Notes: generated from the sequence alone by a model not told the origin. Counted from the stretch's first letter, positions 9,217 through 17,283 are shown. The stretch is DNA of 52,956 nucleotides from Parvibaculum sp049303435 (GCA_049303435.1 JBAQNC010000195.1:1-52956); one strand, 5' to 3'. Made by a program: numbers and translations.

Positions 9217-9972
9217 TTACGCCTCGGCAGGCACCGCTACTTCGGGCTCGGCTTCAGCGCCGACATCAACGCCGGAAGCAATATGGCTCTGCGAGATGCC
9301 GTCGATGACGGCGCGCGAGACCAGATCGCAATAGAGCGTAATGGCGCGAGCCGCGTCGTCATTGCCGGGAATCGGATAGGCAATGCCGTCGGGATTCGAG
9401 TTCGAGTCCAGAATGGCGACAACCGGGATACCGAGCTTGCGAGCTTCTTCGATCGCAATGGTTTCCTTGTTGGTGTCGATCACGAACATGATGTCGGGAA
9501 TGCCGCCCATATCCTTGATACCGCCGATGGCGCGTTCAAGCTTGTCGCGCTCGCGGGTCAGGTTCAGCATTTCCTTCTTGGTCAGACCACGCGCTTCGCC
9601 GGCCAGCATCTCGTCGAGCTGACGGAGACGGCGGATCGAATTGGAAATGGTCTTCCAGTTGGTCAGCGTGCCGCCGAGCCAACGATGGTTGATGTAGTAC
9701 TGGGCGCATTGGCGAGCGGCAGCGGCGACCGGCTCGGAAGCCTGACGCTTGGTGCCGACGAAGAGCACACGACCGCCACCGGCGACCGCATCACGCACGG
9801 CGAGCAGCGCCTGGTGAAGCAGCGGGACCGTCTGGGCGAGGTCGATGATGTGGATGTTATTGCGATCGCCAAAGAGGAAGGGGGCCATCTTCGGGTTCCA
9901 GCGATGTGTCTGGTGACCGAAGTGAACGCCTGCTTCCAGCAGACCACGCATAGAGAATTCGGGCAGCGCCAT
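9217..9972 (-). CDS. rpsB: 30S ribosomal protein S2
   Basis: Small-subunit ribosomal protein. The start is the ATG at 9972 (251 residues, beginning MALPEFSMRGLLEAG) with a strong AAGGAG site upstream; an earlier in-frame start at 10050 lies inside the leader. S2 signatures are present: GVHFGHQTHRWNPKM near the N-terminus and PDIMFVIDTNKE in the middle. It is the first gene of the rpsB-tsf-pyrH-frr block. Its upstream region carries two strong hairpins (10088-10166), so leader control of this operon is likely. Confidence 0.97.
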   Translation of the reverse strand: MALPEFSMRGLLEAGVHFGHQTHRWNPKMAPFLFGDRNNIHIIDLAQTVPLLHQALLAVRDAVAGGGRVLFVGTKRQASEPVAAAARQCAQYYINHRWLGGTLTNWKTISNSIRRLRQLDEMLAGEARGLTKKEMLNLTRERDKLERAIGGIKDMGGIPDIMFVIDTNKETIAIEEARKLGIPVVAILDSNSNPDGIAYPIPGNDDAARAITLYCDLVSRAVIDGISQSHIASGVDVGAEAEPEVAVPAEA

Positions 9973-10087
9973 GGCACTGTAGCTCCTTTTTCCGGTTGAA
10001 CCTCTGCGGGGGGAGAACGACCAGACAATCTGGCCGCACCGGACCGACACTTCCTATGTTGCCTGACTTAAGGCGTGGAAGGGCCGA

Positions 10088-10166
10088 ACCCCGCATGTGG
10101 AATGCTGCGGGGTATAAGGGGAACGGGAGGGAAATGCAAGGGGCCGGGCCCTCGGAAGGCCCGGCC
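10088..10166 (-). promoter_or_regulatory. Structured 5' leader of rpsB (two hairpins)
   Basis: Two stable stems lie on the rpsB side of the divergent gap. GGCCGGGCC (10142-10150) pairs with GGCCCGGCC (10158-10166), a 9-bp stem with a 7-nt loop. ACCCCGCA (10088-10095) pairs with TGCGGGGT (10106-10113), an 8-bp stem. S2 operons are often autoregulated through leader RNA, so this is a plausible S2 target, but I cannot match it to a defined leader family by eye. The rest of the 348-nt gap (9973-10320) contains no gene. Confidence 0.5.
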
Positions 10167-10224
10167 ACTAGCCCGCACACACAGATTTTGGCGAAAAATC
10201 GGGCCCACTGGCCTTTTTGTCGAG

Positions 10225-10240
10225 AAATTCGAACGAATTT
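10225..10240. repeat. AT-rich dyad in the divergent rpsB / 10321 gap
   Basis: AAATTCG at 10225-10231 and CGAATTT at 10234-10240 form a perfect dyad with a 2-bp centre, about 80 bp before the plus-strand gene at 10321. AATTTGC is also repeated directly just after it. It has the form of a regulator binding site; the regulator is unknown. Confidence 0.4.
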
Positions 10241-10320
10241 GCAGAAATTTGCCTTTATGTGACCGCCAGTCGAAATGAATCGACCTACCATCAGATCAGT
10301 TCTGTGGGAGGGGTGCTTTG

Positions 10321-10665
10321 ATGAAAAAGACATTCTTTGCGGTGTTGGCTGGCGTCATGATTGTGACGCCTGCCTTGGCGGCAGGCAAAAGCGGCGTCGC
10401 CAGTGTCGTCCATAATGCTGTTGGCCTTGCCAATTCGATTGTCGGCGGCGGGGGTACGGCGGTAGGCGGCGGTTCCACGAGCCTTGGCGGCGGCGCAAGC
10501 GTATCGGGCGGGCCGATCAATATTTCGACCGGGCTTGGAATTGGTATCCCGCCTGCCCCAGGCGCCCTGAACAGCTCTTCGACAAACGGGTTTTATCTCG
10601 GGGCGCAATCGGATGGGAACGGCTTCGTGTCGCTGCAGATTACGAAGACGCTTTTCAGGTTTTGA
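10321..10665 (+). CDS. Small secreted glycine-rich protein, function unknown
   Basis: 114 residues from the ATG at 10321, preceded by GGAGGGG at good spacing. There is a clear signal peptide (MKKTFFAVLAGVMIVTPALA, cleavage probably after ALA or ALAA). The mature part is low in charge and rich in Gly, Ser and Val, with a run of GGG-containing repeats at about residues 40-62 (for example VGGGGTAVGGGSTSLGGG). The end, VSLQITKTLFRF, finishes in Phe, as outer-membrane or exported beta proteins often do. It is divergent from rpsB and convergent with the sulfotransferase gene. I do not recognise the family. It may be an envelope or surface protein. Confidence 0.7.
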   Translation: MKKTFFAVLAGVMIVTPALAAGKSGVASVVHNAVGLANSIVGGGGTAVGGGSTSLGGGASVSGGPINISTGLGIGIPPAPGALNSSSTNGFYLGAQSDGNGFVSLQITKTLFRF

Positions 10666-10689
10666 TACCGGACTGTATCTGAATATCGA

Positions 10690-11370
10690 TCAGAACAGCG
10701 GATAGCCATAGCGCTCCAGCCAGGGACCGAATTCATCGACGATCTGAGCGTTCAAATCTGATGGCAACGCGGTTCGCCATTCATCCTCGGTTGTGCCCGT
10801 CGCATGTTCGCCATGCAGTAATGTCAGTTTGTCCGGGCCATCGCCACCACCTGGCGAAGGGCTCAACCGATCAGCAATCTGCTGACAATCAGCTTCAACG
10901 CCAACCAAATCCGCAAGGGTGCAAACGGTGCCCCGCAGGTCCCGCATCGCCATATCATAGCGCAGAAGTAGATCCGCATGCTTCTCGGCAAAGGCGAAAT
11001 CTGCCATCCACATGCGGACAAGGCGCATGGATGGCGTCGATCCGAACTTGCGCGACAGGCTAACCAGCGCGACGCGGGGGTCGCGATAGGAATAGACAGT
11101 CTTCGAGGCGCGCCACGAGTCGATAAGATTCATGCCGTGAGTCTTGATGAGGTATGTATTGGCGGGAGGCATATTTCGCGCGTCACGCACCCAACCTGAC
11201 TGCAGATCGCAGTCGGGGTCGGTCAGGAGCAATAGACGCAAGGCGTTGAAGATTGCCGTAGAACCCGAACGGGGCATGCTATCGGCATAGATAACCCGCG
11301 CTCCGCGTGCCCTGAGAAAAAATTGAAGCTGTCTTTTGTTGACTCTGAGCACACCCAAACTTTCGTTCAT
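10690..11370 (-). CDS. Sulfotransferase-like protein
   Basis: 226 residues from the ATG at 11370. The 5'-phosphosulfate loop is visible as PRSGST at residues 33-38, followed by a hydrophobic helix. A second motif, YRDPRVALVSLSRKF in mid-protein, matches the 3'-phosphate-binding region of PAPS-dependent sulfotransferases. It is therefore probably a cytosolic enzyme that transfers sulfate from PAPS, but no substrate can be named from sequence. It lies 45 nt after dnaE on the same strand and could be its distal operon partner. No sulfation genes are nearby. A nucleotide-binding relative without transferase activity remains possible. Confidence 0.75.
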   Translation of the reverse strand: MNESLGVLRVNKRQLQFFLRARGARVIYADSMPRSGSTAIFNALRLLLLTDPDCDLQSGWVRDARNMPPANTYLIKTHGMNLIDSWRASKTVYSYRDPRVALVSLSRKFGSTPSMRLVRMWMADFAFAEKHADLLLRYDMAMRDLRGTVCTLADLVGVEADCQQIADRLSPSPGGGDGPDKLTLLHGEHATGTTEDEWRTALPSDLNAQIVDEFGPWLERYGYPLF

Positions 11371-11415
11371 CACCAAACTGTAATGACGATAATTGGAAAA
11401 CCTCAGGGGTCAACC

Positions 11416-14400
11416 CTAGATGTCCTGCACCTCGATAACGCCGGGGACGGATTTGATGGCCCCGCGGATCTGGGGGGTGACCTTGTAGCCGCCGTCGAGC
11501 TTGATTTCGACTTCGCGACCGCCCTCGCGCAGCAGGATGAGCGAGACGAGGCCCTTGCCCTTTTCCTTGAGCCGCGACTGGAGCGCAGGAAGCGGCTTGG
11601 GGTCTTCGATGAATATCTTCATGCCCGCCTCTGTGTTGGCGACGACGTTGTCGACCGAGCGCACAGACTTGGCAAGAAGCTTGGCCTCGTCGCCATTCAT
11701 TTCAACTTCGACACCCAGGACGACGGCCTTGCCGGGCTCCAGCAATTCGCGCGAGGCATTGAGTACATCGGAGAAAACCACAACCTCGAACTGACCTGTC
11801 GGGTCGGAGAGACTGACGAAGGCAAAGGGATTGCCCTTCTTCGACTTGCGCTCCTGCTTTGCTGTAATCGTGCCCGCCACGAGTTCCGCCCTATTACCGC
11901 GTTTCAGCAATTCGGCATAGGTGACGACATTGGCGCGGCGGAGCGAGGTCTGGAAGTCATCCAGCGGGTGACCGGAGAGATAGAAACCCACCGCGTTAAA
12001 TTCTTCATTCAAACGCTCGATAGGCGTCCATGCTTCGGCATTCGGCAAGGCGGGATTGGCGACGCTGGCCCCGCTGTCGCCGCCGAAGAGATTGTCCTGT
12101 TTGCTTTCACGTTCCTGCGCCGACGCATTGGCCGTACCGAGGATGAGATCGACGGAGGCCAGCACCTGCGCGCGGTGCGGATTGAGGCAATCGAAAGCGC
12201 CTGCCTTGGCAAGATTTTCGAAGGCGCGCTTGTTAATGGTGCGCGGATTGATACGGCGCGCGAAATCGAAGAGATCGCGGAACGGCCCGCCCTCGCGGCG
12301 CACCTCGACGAGATGCTCCATCGCCTGCATGCCGACGTTCTTGATTGCGGCGAGAGCATAAATGACTTCGCCGTCGACCACGGTGAAGACGGCTTCGCTC
12401 TCATTGATGCTGGGCGGGCGGACCTTGATGCCCAAGCGCTGCGCATCCTGCTTGAAGACATTAAGCTTGTCTGTATTGCCGAGATCGAGGCTCATCGATG
12501 CGGCGAAGAATTCGACCGGGTGATTGGCCTTGAGCCAAGCGGTCTGGTAGGCGACGAGCGCATAGGCGGCGGCGTGGGATTTGTTGAAACCGTAGCCCGC
12601 GAACTTGTCCACCAGTTCGAAGATTTGCGCGGCCTGTTTCTTGTCCACTTCCTTGGCGAGCGCACCGGTGACGAAGCGTTCTTTCTGCGCGTCCATCTCG
12701 GCCTTGATCTTCTTGCCCATGGCGCGGCGCAGAAGATCGGCTTCGCCGAGCGAGTAGCTCGCCAGGATCTGGGCGATCTGCATCACCTGTTCCTGATAGA
12801 TGATGACGCCGTAGGTTTCAGTCAGCACCGGCTCAAGCAGTGGATGAAGATAGTCCGGCTTTTCACGTCCGTGCTTGCGTTCGATATAGGACGGGATGTT
12901 ATCCATCGGGCCGGGACGGTAAAGCGCGACAAGAGCGATGATGTCTTCAAAGCGGTCGGCCTCGAGCTTGCGCAGCACGTCGCGCATGCCCGAACTTTCA
13001 AGCTGGAACACGCCGACGGTCTCAGCGCGCGCCAACATGGCAAAAGTCTTTTCATCCTGAAACGGCAACGCCAGCAAATCGACTTCGACGCCGCGTTTGG
13101 CGATCATCTTGACCGCTTCGTTAAGCACGGTGAGCGTCTTGAGCCCCAAAAAGTCGAACTTCACGAGGCCCGCAGGCTCGACCCATTTCATGTTGAACTG
13201 TGTGACAGGCATGGTGGAGCGAGGATCGCGATAAAGCGGCACCAGCTCATCGAGCGCGCGATCGCCGATCACGACACCGGCGGCATGGGTCGAAGCATGG
13301 CGATAGAGCCCCTCGAGACGCTGGCCGATTTCGAGCAGCTTGGCGACGGCTTCTTCCTCGTCGCGAGCCTCCTGCAAGCGCGGTTCGCCCTTGATCGCTT
13401 CGGCAAGGGTGACCGGGGCGGCAGGATTGTTGGGCACAAGCTTGCAAAGGCGGTCCACCTGACCATAAGGCAATTGCAACACGCGACCGACATCGCGCAA
13501 CACGGCGCGGGCCTGCAGCTTTCCGAAGGTGATGATCTGGGCGACACGGTCTTCGCCATAGCGCTTCTGCACATAGGTGATGACCTCGTCGCGGCGGTCC
13601 TGACAGAAGTCGATATCAAAGTCAGGCATGGAGACGCGTTCAGGGTTCAGGAAGCGTTCGAACAGCAGGCCGAAGCGCAGCGGATCGAGATCGGTGATGG
13701 TGAGCGCCCAGGCGACAACCGAGCCTGCGCCCGAACCACGACCGGGGCCCACGGGAATGTCATGCGCCTTGGCCCATTTGATGAAGTCGGCAACGATGAG
13801 GAAGTAGCCGGGGAAATCCATCTTGATGATGACATCAAGCTCGAAGCGCAGGCGCACGCGATACTCTTCCTCGCTCGCCACCGTCTCGATGCCCTTGAGA
13901 CGCTCAGTGAGACCGTCTTCCGCTTGCTGGCGAAGCTCGTCGGCCTCACTCATCTCCATGCTGAACTTGGGCAGGATGGGCTTGCGCGTGCGGGGGCGAT
14001 AGGCGCAGCGGCGCGCGATCTCGATGGTGTTCTCGATGGCTTCCGGCAGATCGTCGAAAAGCGCGACCATCTCGGCTTGCGTCTTGAAGCGATGGTCGGG
14101 CGTCAGGCGACGACGATCGCTCTGGGAGACATAGGTTCCTTCGGCGATGCAGATCATCGCATCATGGGCTTCGAAATCATCTTCCGAGACGAAATAGGCC
14201 TCGTTGGTGGCGACGAGCGGCAGGCCCATCTCATAGGCCATATCGATCAACGGGGCCTCGGTCTGACGTTCGACATCGAGGCCGTGCCGCTGCAATTCGA
14301 CATAGAGACGGTCGCCGAAACTATTGGCCAATTGCCCGAGAAGCTTCTCGGCAGCCGGTTGCTGGCCGCTGGCGAGCAGGCGATTGACGACGCCTGCGGG

Positions 14401-14841
14401 GCCGCCCGTAAGGCAGATGAGACCTTCGGCATGTTTGAGCACATCGTCGAGCGGCACGTGCGGAAAGTCGCCCGGCTCCGGCCCGAGGAAGGCGAGGCTC
14501 GTGAGCTTCATCAGGTTTTCGTAGCCTTGCTCATCCTTGGCGAGAAGAGCGAGCGTGCCTGAGAGATCGCGCCGCGCGCTGCGGCCCGGCTCGGCGGTCT
14601 CCTCAAGCATGACGGGAAGCGTGATGCCGGTGATGGGCTGGAGGCCCGCGCCGGAAAGCACCTCGGAGGCCTCAAGCGCGCCGAAGAGATTGCTCGTGTC
14701 GGTGATGGCGACGGCAGGCATGCCATCGGCCTTGCAGAGCTTGGGCAGATCCTTGATACGGATTGCCCCTTCCAGCAGCGAATAGGCCGAATGGAGACGC
14801 AAATGAATGAAGCAGGGCAATGAGTCGGGCATATGTGACAT
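11416..14841 (-). CDS. dnaE: DNA polymerase III alpha subunit (replicative DnaE1)
   Basis: Replicative polymerase subunit. I prefer the ATG at 14841 (1141 residues); a GTG at 14868 is also in frame. An N-terminal PHP domain begins with HLRLHSAYSLLEGA. The polymerase active site PDFDIDF is at residues 406-412, giving catalytic Asp409 and Asp411. A helix-hairpin-helix region follows, then an OB fold around TKQERKSKKGNPFAFVSL-type residues in the C-terminal third. Length and N-terminus fit DnaE1 rather than the mutagenic DnaE2. It lies 91 nt downstream of the 46-residue protein that has SOS boxes, with no clear terminator between, so some SOS-dependent read-through into dnaE is possible. Confidence 0.96.
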   Translation of the reverse strand: MSHMPDSLPCFIHLRLHSAYSLLEGAIRIKDLPKLCKADGMPAVAITDTSNLFGALEASEVLSGAGLQPITGITLPVMLEETAEPGRSARRDLSGTLALLAKDEQGYENLMKLTSLAFLGPEPGDFPHVPLDDVLKHAEGLICLTGGPAGVVNRLLASGQQPAAEKLLGQLANSFGDRLYVELQRHGLDVERQTEAPLIDMAYEMGLPLVATNEAYFVSEDDFEAHDAMICIAEGTYVSQSDRRRLTPDHRFKTQAEMVALFDDLPEAIENTIEIARRCAYRPRTRKPILPKFSMEMSEADELRQQAEDGLTERLKGIETVASEEEYRVRLRFELDVIIKMDFPGYFLIVADFIKWAKAHDIPVGPGRGSGAGSVVAWALTITDLDPLRFGLLFERFLNPERVSMPDFDIDFCQDRRDEVITYVQKRYGEDRVAQIITFGKLQARAVLRDVGRVLQLPYGQVDRLCKLVPNNPAAPVTLAEAIKGEPRLQEARDEEEAVAKLLEIGQRLEGLYRHASTHAAGVVIGDRALDELVPLYRDPRSTMPVTQFNMKWVEPAGLVKFDFLGLKTLTVLNEAVKMIAKRGVEVDLLALPFQDEKTFAMLARAETVGVFQLESSGMRDVLRKLEADRFEDIIALVALYRPGPMDNIPSYIERKHGREKPDYLHPLLEPVLTETYGVIIYQEQVMQIAQILASYSLGEADLLRRAMGKKIKAEMDAQKERFVTGALAKEVDKKQAAQIFELVDKFAGYGFNKSHAAAYALVAYQTAWLKANHPVEFFAASMSLDLGNTDKLNVFKQDAQRLGIKVRPPSINESEAVFTVVDGEVIYALAAIKNVGMQAMEHLVEVRREGGPFRDLFDFARRINPRTINKRAFENLAKAGAFDCLNPHRAQVLASVDLILGTANASAQERESKQDNLFGGDSGASVANPALPNAEAWTPIERLNEEFNAVGFYLSGHPLDDFQTSLRRANVVTYAELLKRGNRAELVAGTITAKQERKSKKGNPFAFVSLSDPTGQFEVVVFSDVLNASRELLEPGKAVVLGVEVEMNGDEAKLLAKSVRSVDNVVANTEAGMKIFIEDPKPLPALQSRLKEKGKGLVSLILLREGGREVEIKLDGGYKVTPQIRGAIKSVPGVIEVQDI

Positions 14842-14932
14842 TGTCTGACCCCTGCCCTCCAATGTCACCCGTCGCGAAGGTACGACAGGCTCACATGGCC
14901 CTCAAAGCTGTGGAAAAGCCTAACGCGCAACT

Positions 14933-15073
14933 TCAGACCTGAGCGGCAACATGGGCGATCTGAACCCAGGTGGCGGCGACCCAGAGGAAAGCGCCGATGG
15001 AAGCAAGTGCGGCAATGTCCTTGAGCCAGAGGCCGGTTTCGGAATGGTTGGCGGCGTGAATGAGCTTGGTCAT
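14933..15073 (-). CDS. 46-residue single-pass membrane protein behind two SOS boxes
   Basis: A small gene of 47 codons with ATG at 15073 and TGA at 14933. GGAG lies 7 nt before the ATG, an excellent ribosome site. The product has a polar N-terminus (MTKLIHAANHSETG), then one hydrophobic helix at about residues 20-42 rich in Ala and Trp, and a short tail ending AAQV. Two GTTC-N7-GTTC boxes and a TTGACA hexamer lie 30-85 nt upstream, so it should be repressed by LexA and induced by DNA damage. By analogy with Caulobacter SidA (29 residues, LexA-controlled, blocks division), a division checkpoint role is my inference. No sequence similarity to SidA is claimed. It could instead act on DnaE or membrane physiology. 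Confidence 0.72.
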   Translation of the reverse strand: MTKLIHAANHSETGLWLKDIAALASIGAFLWVAATWVQIAHVAAQV

Positions 15074-15104
15074 GAAAAGTCTCCAACGCAGGGTTTCATT
15101 GGTA

Positions 15105-15145
15105 GTTCACGAAATGTTCCTGCTGGGAATGTTCCTACTACGTTC
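15105..15145 (-). promoter_or_regulatory. Double LexA-type operator (two GTTC-N7-GTTC boxes)
   Basis: GTTC starts at 15105, 15116, 15131 and 15142 on the plus strand. This gives two perfect boxes of the alphaproteobacterial LexA consensus GTTC-N7-GTTC, at 15105-15119 and 15131-15145, separated by 11 bp. Read on the minus strand they are GAAC-N7-GAAC. One box covers the -35/-10 spacer and -10 region of the promoter; the other covers the start of the transcript. This is classic repressor placement. Confidence 0.8.
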
Positions 15146-15157
15146 TCATTCTGTCAA
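15129..15157 (-). promoter_or_regulatory. SOS promoter of the 46-residue membrane protein gene
   Basis: On the minus strand, TTGACA (15157-15152) is followed after 17 bp by GAACAT (15134-15129). The -35 is perfect and the -10 is weak, which suits a promoter whose -10 is shared with the operator. The transcript would start near 15122 with a leader of about 50 nt. The promoter begins 8 bp beyond the LysR stop codon. Confidence 0.6.
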
Positions 15158-15165
15158 GCGTCAAT

Positions 15166-16074
15166 TTAACGGCTGTTTCTTTTTGCCCGGCCCAGCACGG
15201 GCGCACAAAGGGCCATCAGGGCCTCGCCCGCCTTGCTGAGCCGGCGTTCACGATGGGCGAGCGCGAGGAAGGAACGGCGGGGCATATCGACAGGAAGGCG
15301 GTGGAGCGTGCCTGCGGCCAGGCCGGGGGCTGCAACAAGTTCGGACATGCCGCCAATGCCTGCGCCTGCCTCAATGGCGGCGCGGACGGCCTCGTTGGAG
15401 GGCAGTTCCAGCGCGAAGTCGCGGTCATGAATGGAGAGCTTGAGTCCGATCAGGGCGGCTTCCATCTCGGAGCGAGTCCCTGACCCCGGCTCACGCACGA
15501 CCCAGGGATAATCGCCGAGATCGGCGACTGGCAGACGGCGGCGTCTGGCGAGCGGGTGACCTGCCCCGACGACGAGGACAAGGCGATCACCACCAACCTC
15601 GCGGGCTGAAAGGGCCGCATTGCGCACTGCACCTTCGACAAAACCGAGATCGGCGACACCATTGAGAACAGCCTGCGCTACCGTCTCGGTATTGCCCGCG
15701 GCGAGGCGGACCTCGATTTTGGGGTAGGCCTTGCGGAATTCAACCAGGCGGGCGGGAAGCCAATAGGAGGCGATGGTCTGGCTGGCATGGACCGTGAGAG
15801 TACCGCGGCCAAGGGTTCCCAATTCACTCAAGACCAATTCGGCGGCGGCAGCGCGAGCGAGGACGGCGCGGGCCTCGACGAGGAAGGCGCGACCGGCGGC
15901 GGTCAGTTCGATGTGGCGGCCGACGCGATCAAACAGGCGGGCATCGTGTCGGGATTCAAGCGCGGCGACCGCGGAGCTGACAGCCGATTGCGTGAGGCCA
16001 AGAGCGGTGGCGGCTTTGGTGACATGTTCGCGTTCGGCGACGGCGATGAAGATGCGGAGCTGTTCGAGGGTCAA
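15166..16074 (-). CDS. LysR-family transcriptional regulator
   Basis: 302 residues if started at the TTG at 16074 (family N-terminus MTLEQLRIFIAVAE, with AAGG upstream). A TTG at 16116, 3 nt before the yeiH stop codon, is the alternative. The N-terminal winged helix-turn-helix is visible as HVTKAATALGLTQSAVSSAVAALE (the HTH core within residues 15-40). The rest is the periplasmic-binding-protein-like effector domain. It follows yeiH on the same strand with almost no gap, so it is co-transcribed with it and probably controls it, as YeiE does for YeiH in enterics. The inducer is unknown; anion or sulfur metabolites are likely candidates. Confidence 0.88.
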   Translation of the reverse strand: MTLEQLRIFIAVAEREHVTKAATALGLTQSAVSSAVAALESRHDARLFDRVGRHIELTAAGRAFLVEARAVLARAAAAELVLSELGTLGRGTLTVHASQTIASYWLPARLVEFRKAYPKIEVRLAAGNTETVAQAVLNGVADLGFVEGAVRNAALSAREVGGDRLVLVVGAGHPLARRRRLPVADLGDYPWVVREPGSGTRSEMEAALIGLKLSIHDRDFALELPSNEAVRAAIEAGAGIGGMSELVAAPGLAAGTLHRLPVDMPRRSFLALAHRERRLSKAGEALMALCAPVLGRAKRNSR

Positions 16075-16118
16075 ACGCGGGCCTTGTCTGGAGCTGGGGA
16101 CAATCGATGCCCCCAAGA

Positions 16119-17177
16119 CTAGATGGCAAGCGAGGCCATCGCCAGACCAAAGCAGGTGATAAAGACCCAGGCGGAAGCGCCGAGCGCCAGCGGGCGAAGG
16201 CCCTTGGCCTTGAGCTTGGCGATATCCGTTTCCAGCCCCATGGCGGCCAGCGCCATCGCGAGCATGAAGGTGGTGACGCCCGCGGCTGTGCTGTGCATCG
16301 TGGTCATGGGCGGCAGGAAGCTGTTGAGCACCACCATCCCGAGGAAGCCGAAGGCGAACCAAGGCACGGTGATCTTGCTGCGCTTGTCGCCCTCGCCCTT
16401 CGTCTCGCTGCCGCGCGCCCAGACATAGGCGACGATCAACACGACCGGAGCGAGCATCAGCACACGGGTGAGCTTGACGATGGTGCCGAAGTGACCGGCG
16501 GCGGCGCCGTCCTGAAAGGCAGCGGCGACAACCTGTGCAACTTCATGAATGGAGGAACCCGTCCACAATCCATAGGCCTGCGGGCCCAGATGGATAAAAC
16601 CGTTGAGGAAGGGGAACAGCACCATGGAGAGCGAGCCAAAGACAGTGACCGTGGCAATGGCATAGGCGACATCTTCGTCACCGCCATCGACGACGGCGTT
16701 GGTCGCGACGACGGCGGAAGCACCGCAGATGGAAGTGCCCGCAGCAATGAGCGTCGTAAGCTGGCGCTCGACGCCGAGGCGACGACCGGCCCAGAGCGTG
16801 AAAAGGAATGTGGCGGCGAGCGTGATGACGGTGCCGATAACGCCTGCGACGCCGACGCTGCCGATCTGGAGAAGAGTCAATTGAAGACCGAGCAGCACGA
16901 TGGCGGCGCGCAGCACGCGGCGAAGCGAAAAGGCAATGCCGGGCTTGGCGAAGGCAGGCGCCCCGATGATGTTGTGGAGGCCCATGCCGAGAAGGATCGA
17001 CAGGATGAGCGGGCTCAAACCGCCAAAGCCCGGCACGCGATGGAGATATGTCGCAGCAATGGCAATGAGGACAGTAAGGGAGACACCGGGGAAGTGATGC
17101 ACGAGCCAACCGACTGGGCCCTCAGCGGGCCCTGCAGGTTTTGCAGGGATTGCTTCTACAGCTTCGTCGATGGACAT
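16119..17177 (-). CDS. yeiH: YeiH-family putative sulfate exporter
   Basis: 352 residues, the usual length, with a GGAGG ribosome site before the ATG. Polytopic inner-membrane protein of the UPF0324/YeiH family, annotated as putative sulfate exporters. Family landmarks are visible: LSILLGMGLHN near residue 62, GTSICGASAVVATNA in mid-protein and TGSSIHEVAQVVAA after it. Transport of sulfate or related anions is family knowledge, not proven here. It stands upstream of a LysR gene and downstream of a perfect inverted repeat at 17256-17278. Confidence 0.88.
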   Translation of the reverse strand: MSIDEAVEAIPAKPAGPAEGPVGWLVHHFPGVSLTVLIAIAATYLHRVPGFGGLSPLILSILLGMGLHNIIGAPAFAKPGIAFSLRRVLRAAIVLLGLQLTLLQIGSVGVAGVIGTVITLAATFLFTLWAGRRLGVERQLTTLIAAGTSICGASAVVATNAVVDGGDEDVAYAIATVTVFGSLSMVLFPFLNGFIHLGPQAYGLWTGSSIHEVAQVVAAAFQDGAAAGHFGTIVKLTRVLMLAPVVLIVAYVWARGSETKGEGDKRSKITVPWFAFGFLGMVVLNSFLPPMTTMHSTAAGVTTFMLAMALAAMGLETDIAKLKAKGLRPLALGASAWVFITCFGLAMASLAI

Positions 17178-17255
17178 GTCGGCCTCCAGGAATTGAGTTC
17201 CGACAATAGGATGGCCGCAACCAACCGTTCTGGTCCAATGGGTAATTCTTGTCGA

Positions 17256-17278
17256 ATCGTTCGATTTTATCGAACGAT
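17256..17278. promoter_or_regulatory. Perfect 10-bp inverted repeat between lolD and yeiH
   Basis: ATCGTTCGAT (17256-17265) and ATCGAACGAT (17269-17278) flank a TTT centre, about 80 bp before the yeiH start and just after the lolD stop. There is no T run, so it is a poor terminator. It could be an operator for yeiH, for example for the adjacent LysR protein, or an mRNA 3'-end stabiliser for lolD. Confidence 0.5.
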
Positions 17279-17283
17279 CGCGC

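Noticed and set aside
11323..14562. A 1079-codon open frame on the plus strand opposite dnaE
   Set aside because: It is a codon-bias shadow of dnaE in GC-rich DNA; its composition (His, Asp, Gly, Arg rich) has no recognisable domain, and no ribosome site was found.
14865..15086. A 73-codon minus-strand frame overlapping the 46-residue gene
   Set aside because: Arg/His-rich shadow without a ribosome site; the overlapping 46-residue frame has GGAG, hydrophobic structure and a promoter at the right distance.
16075..16362. Long N-terminal extension of the LysR protein
   Set aside because: It overlaps yeiH in another frame and has no similarity to regulators.
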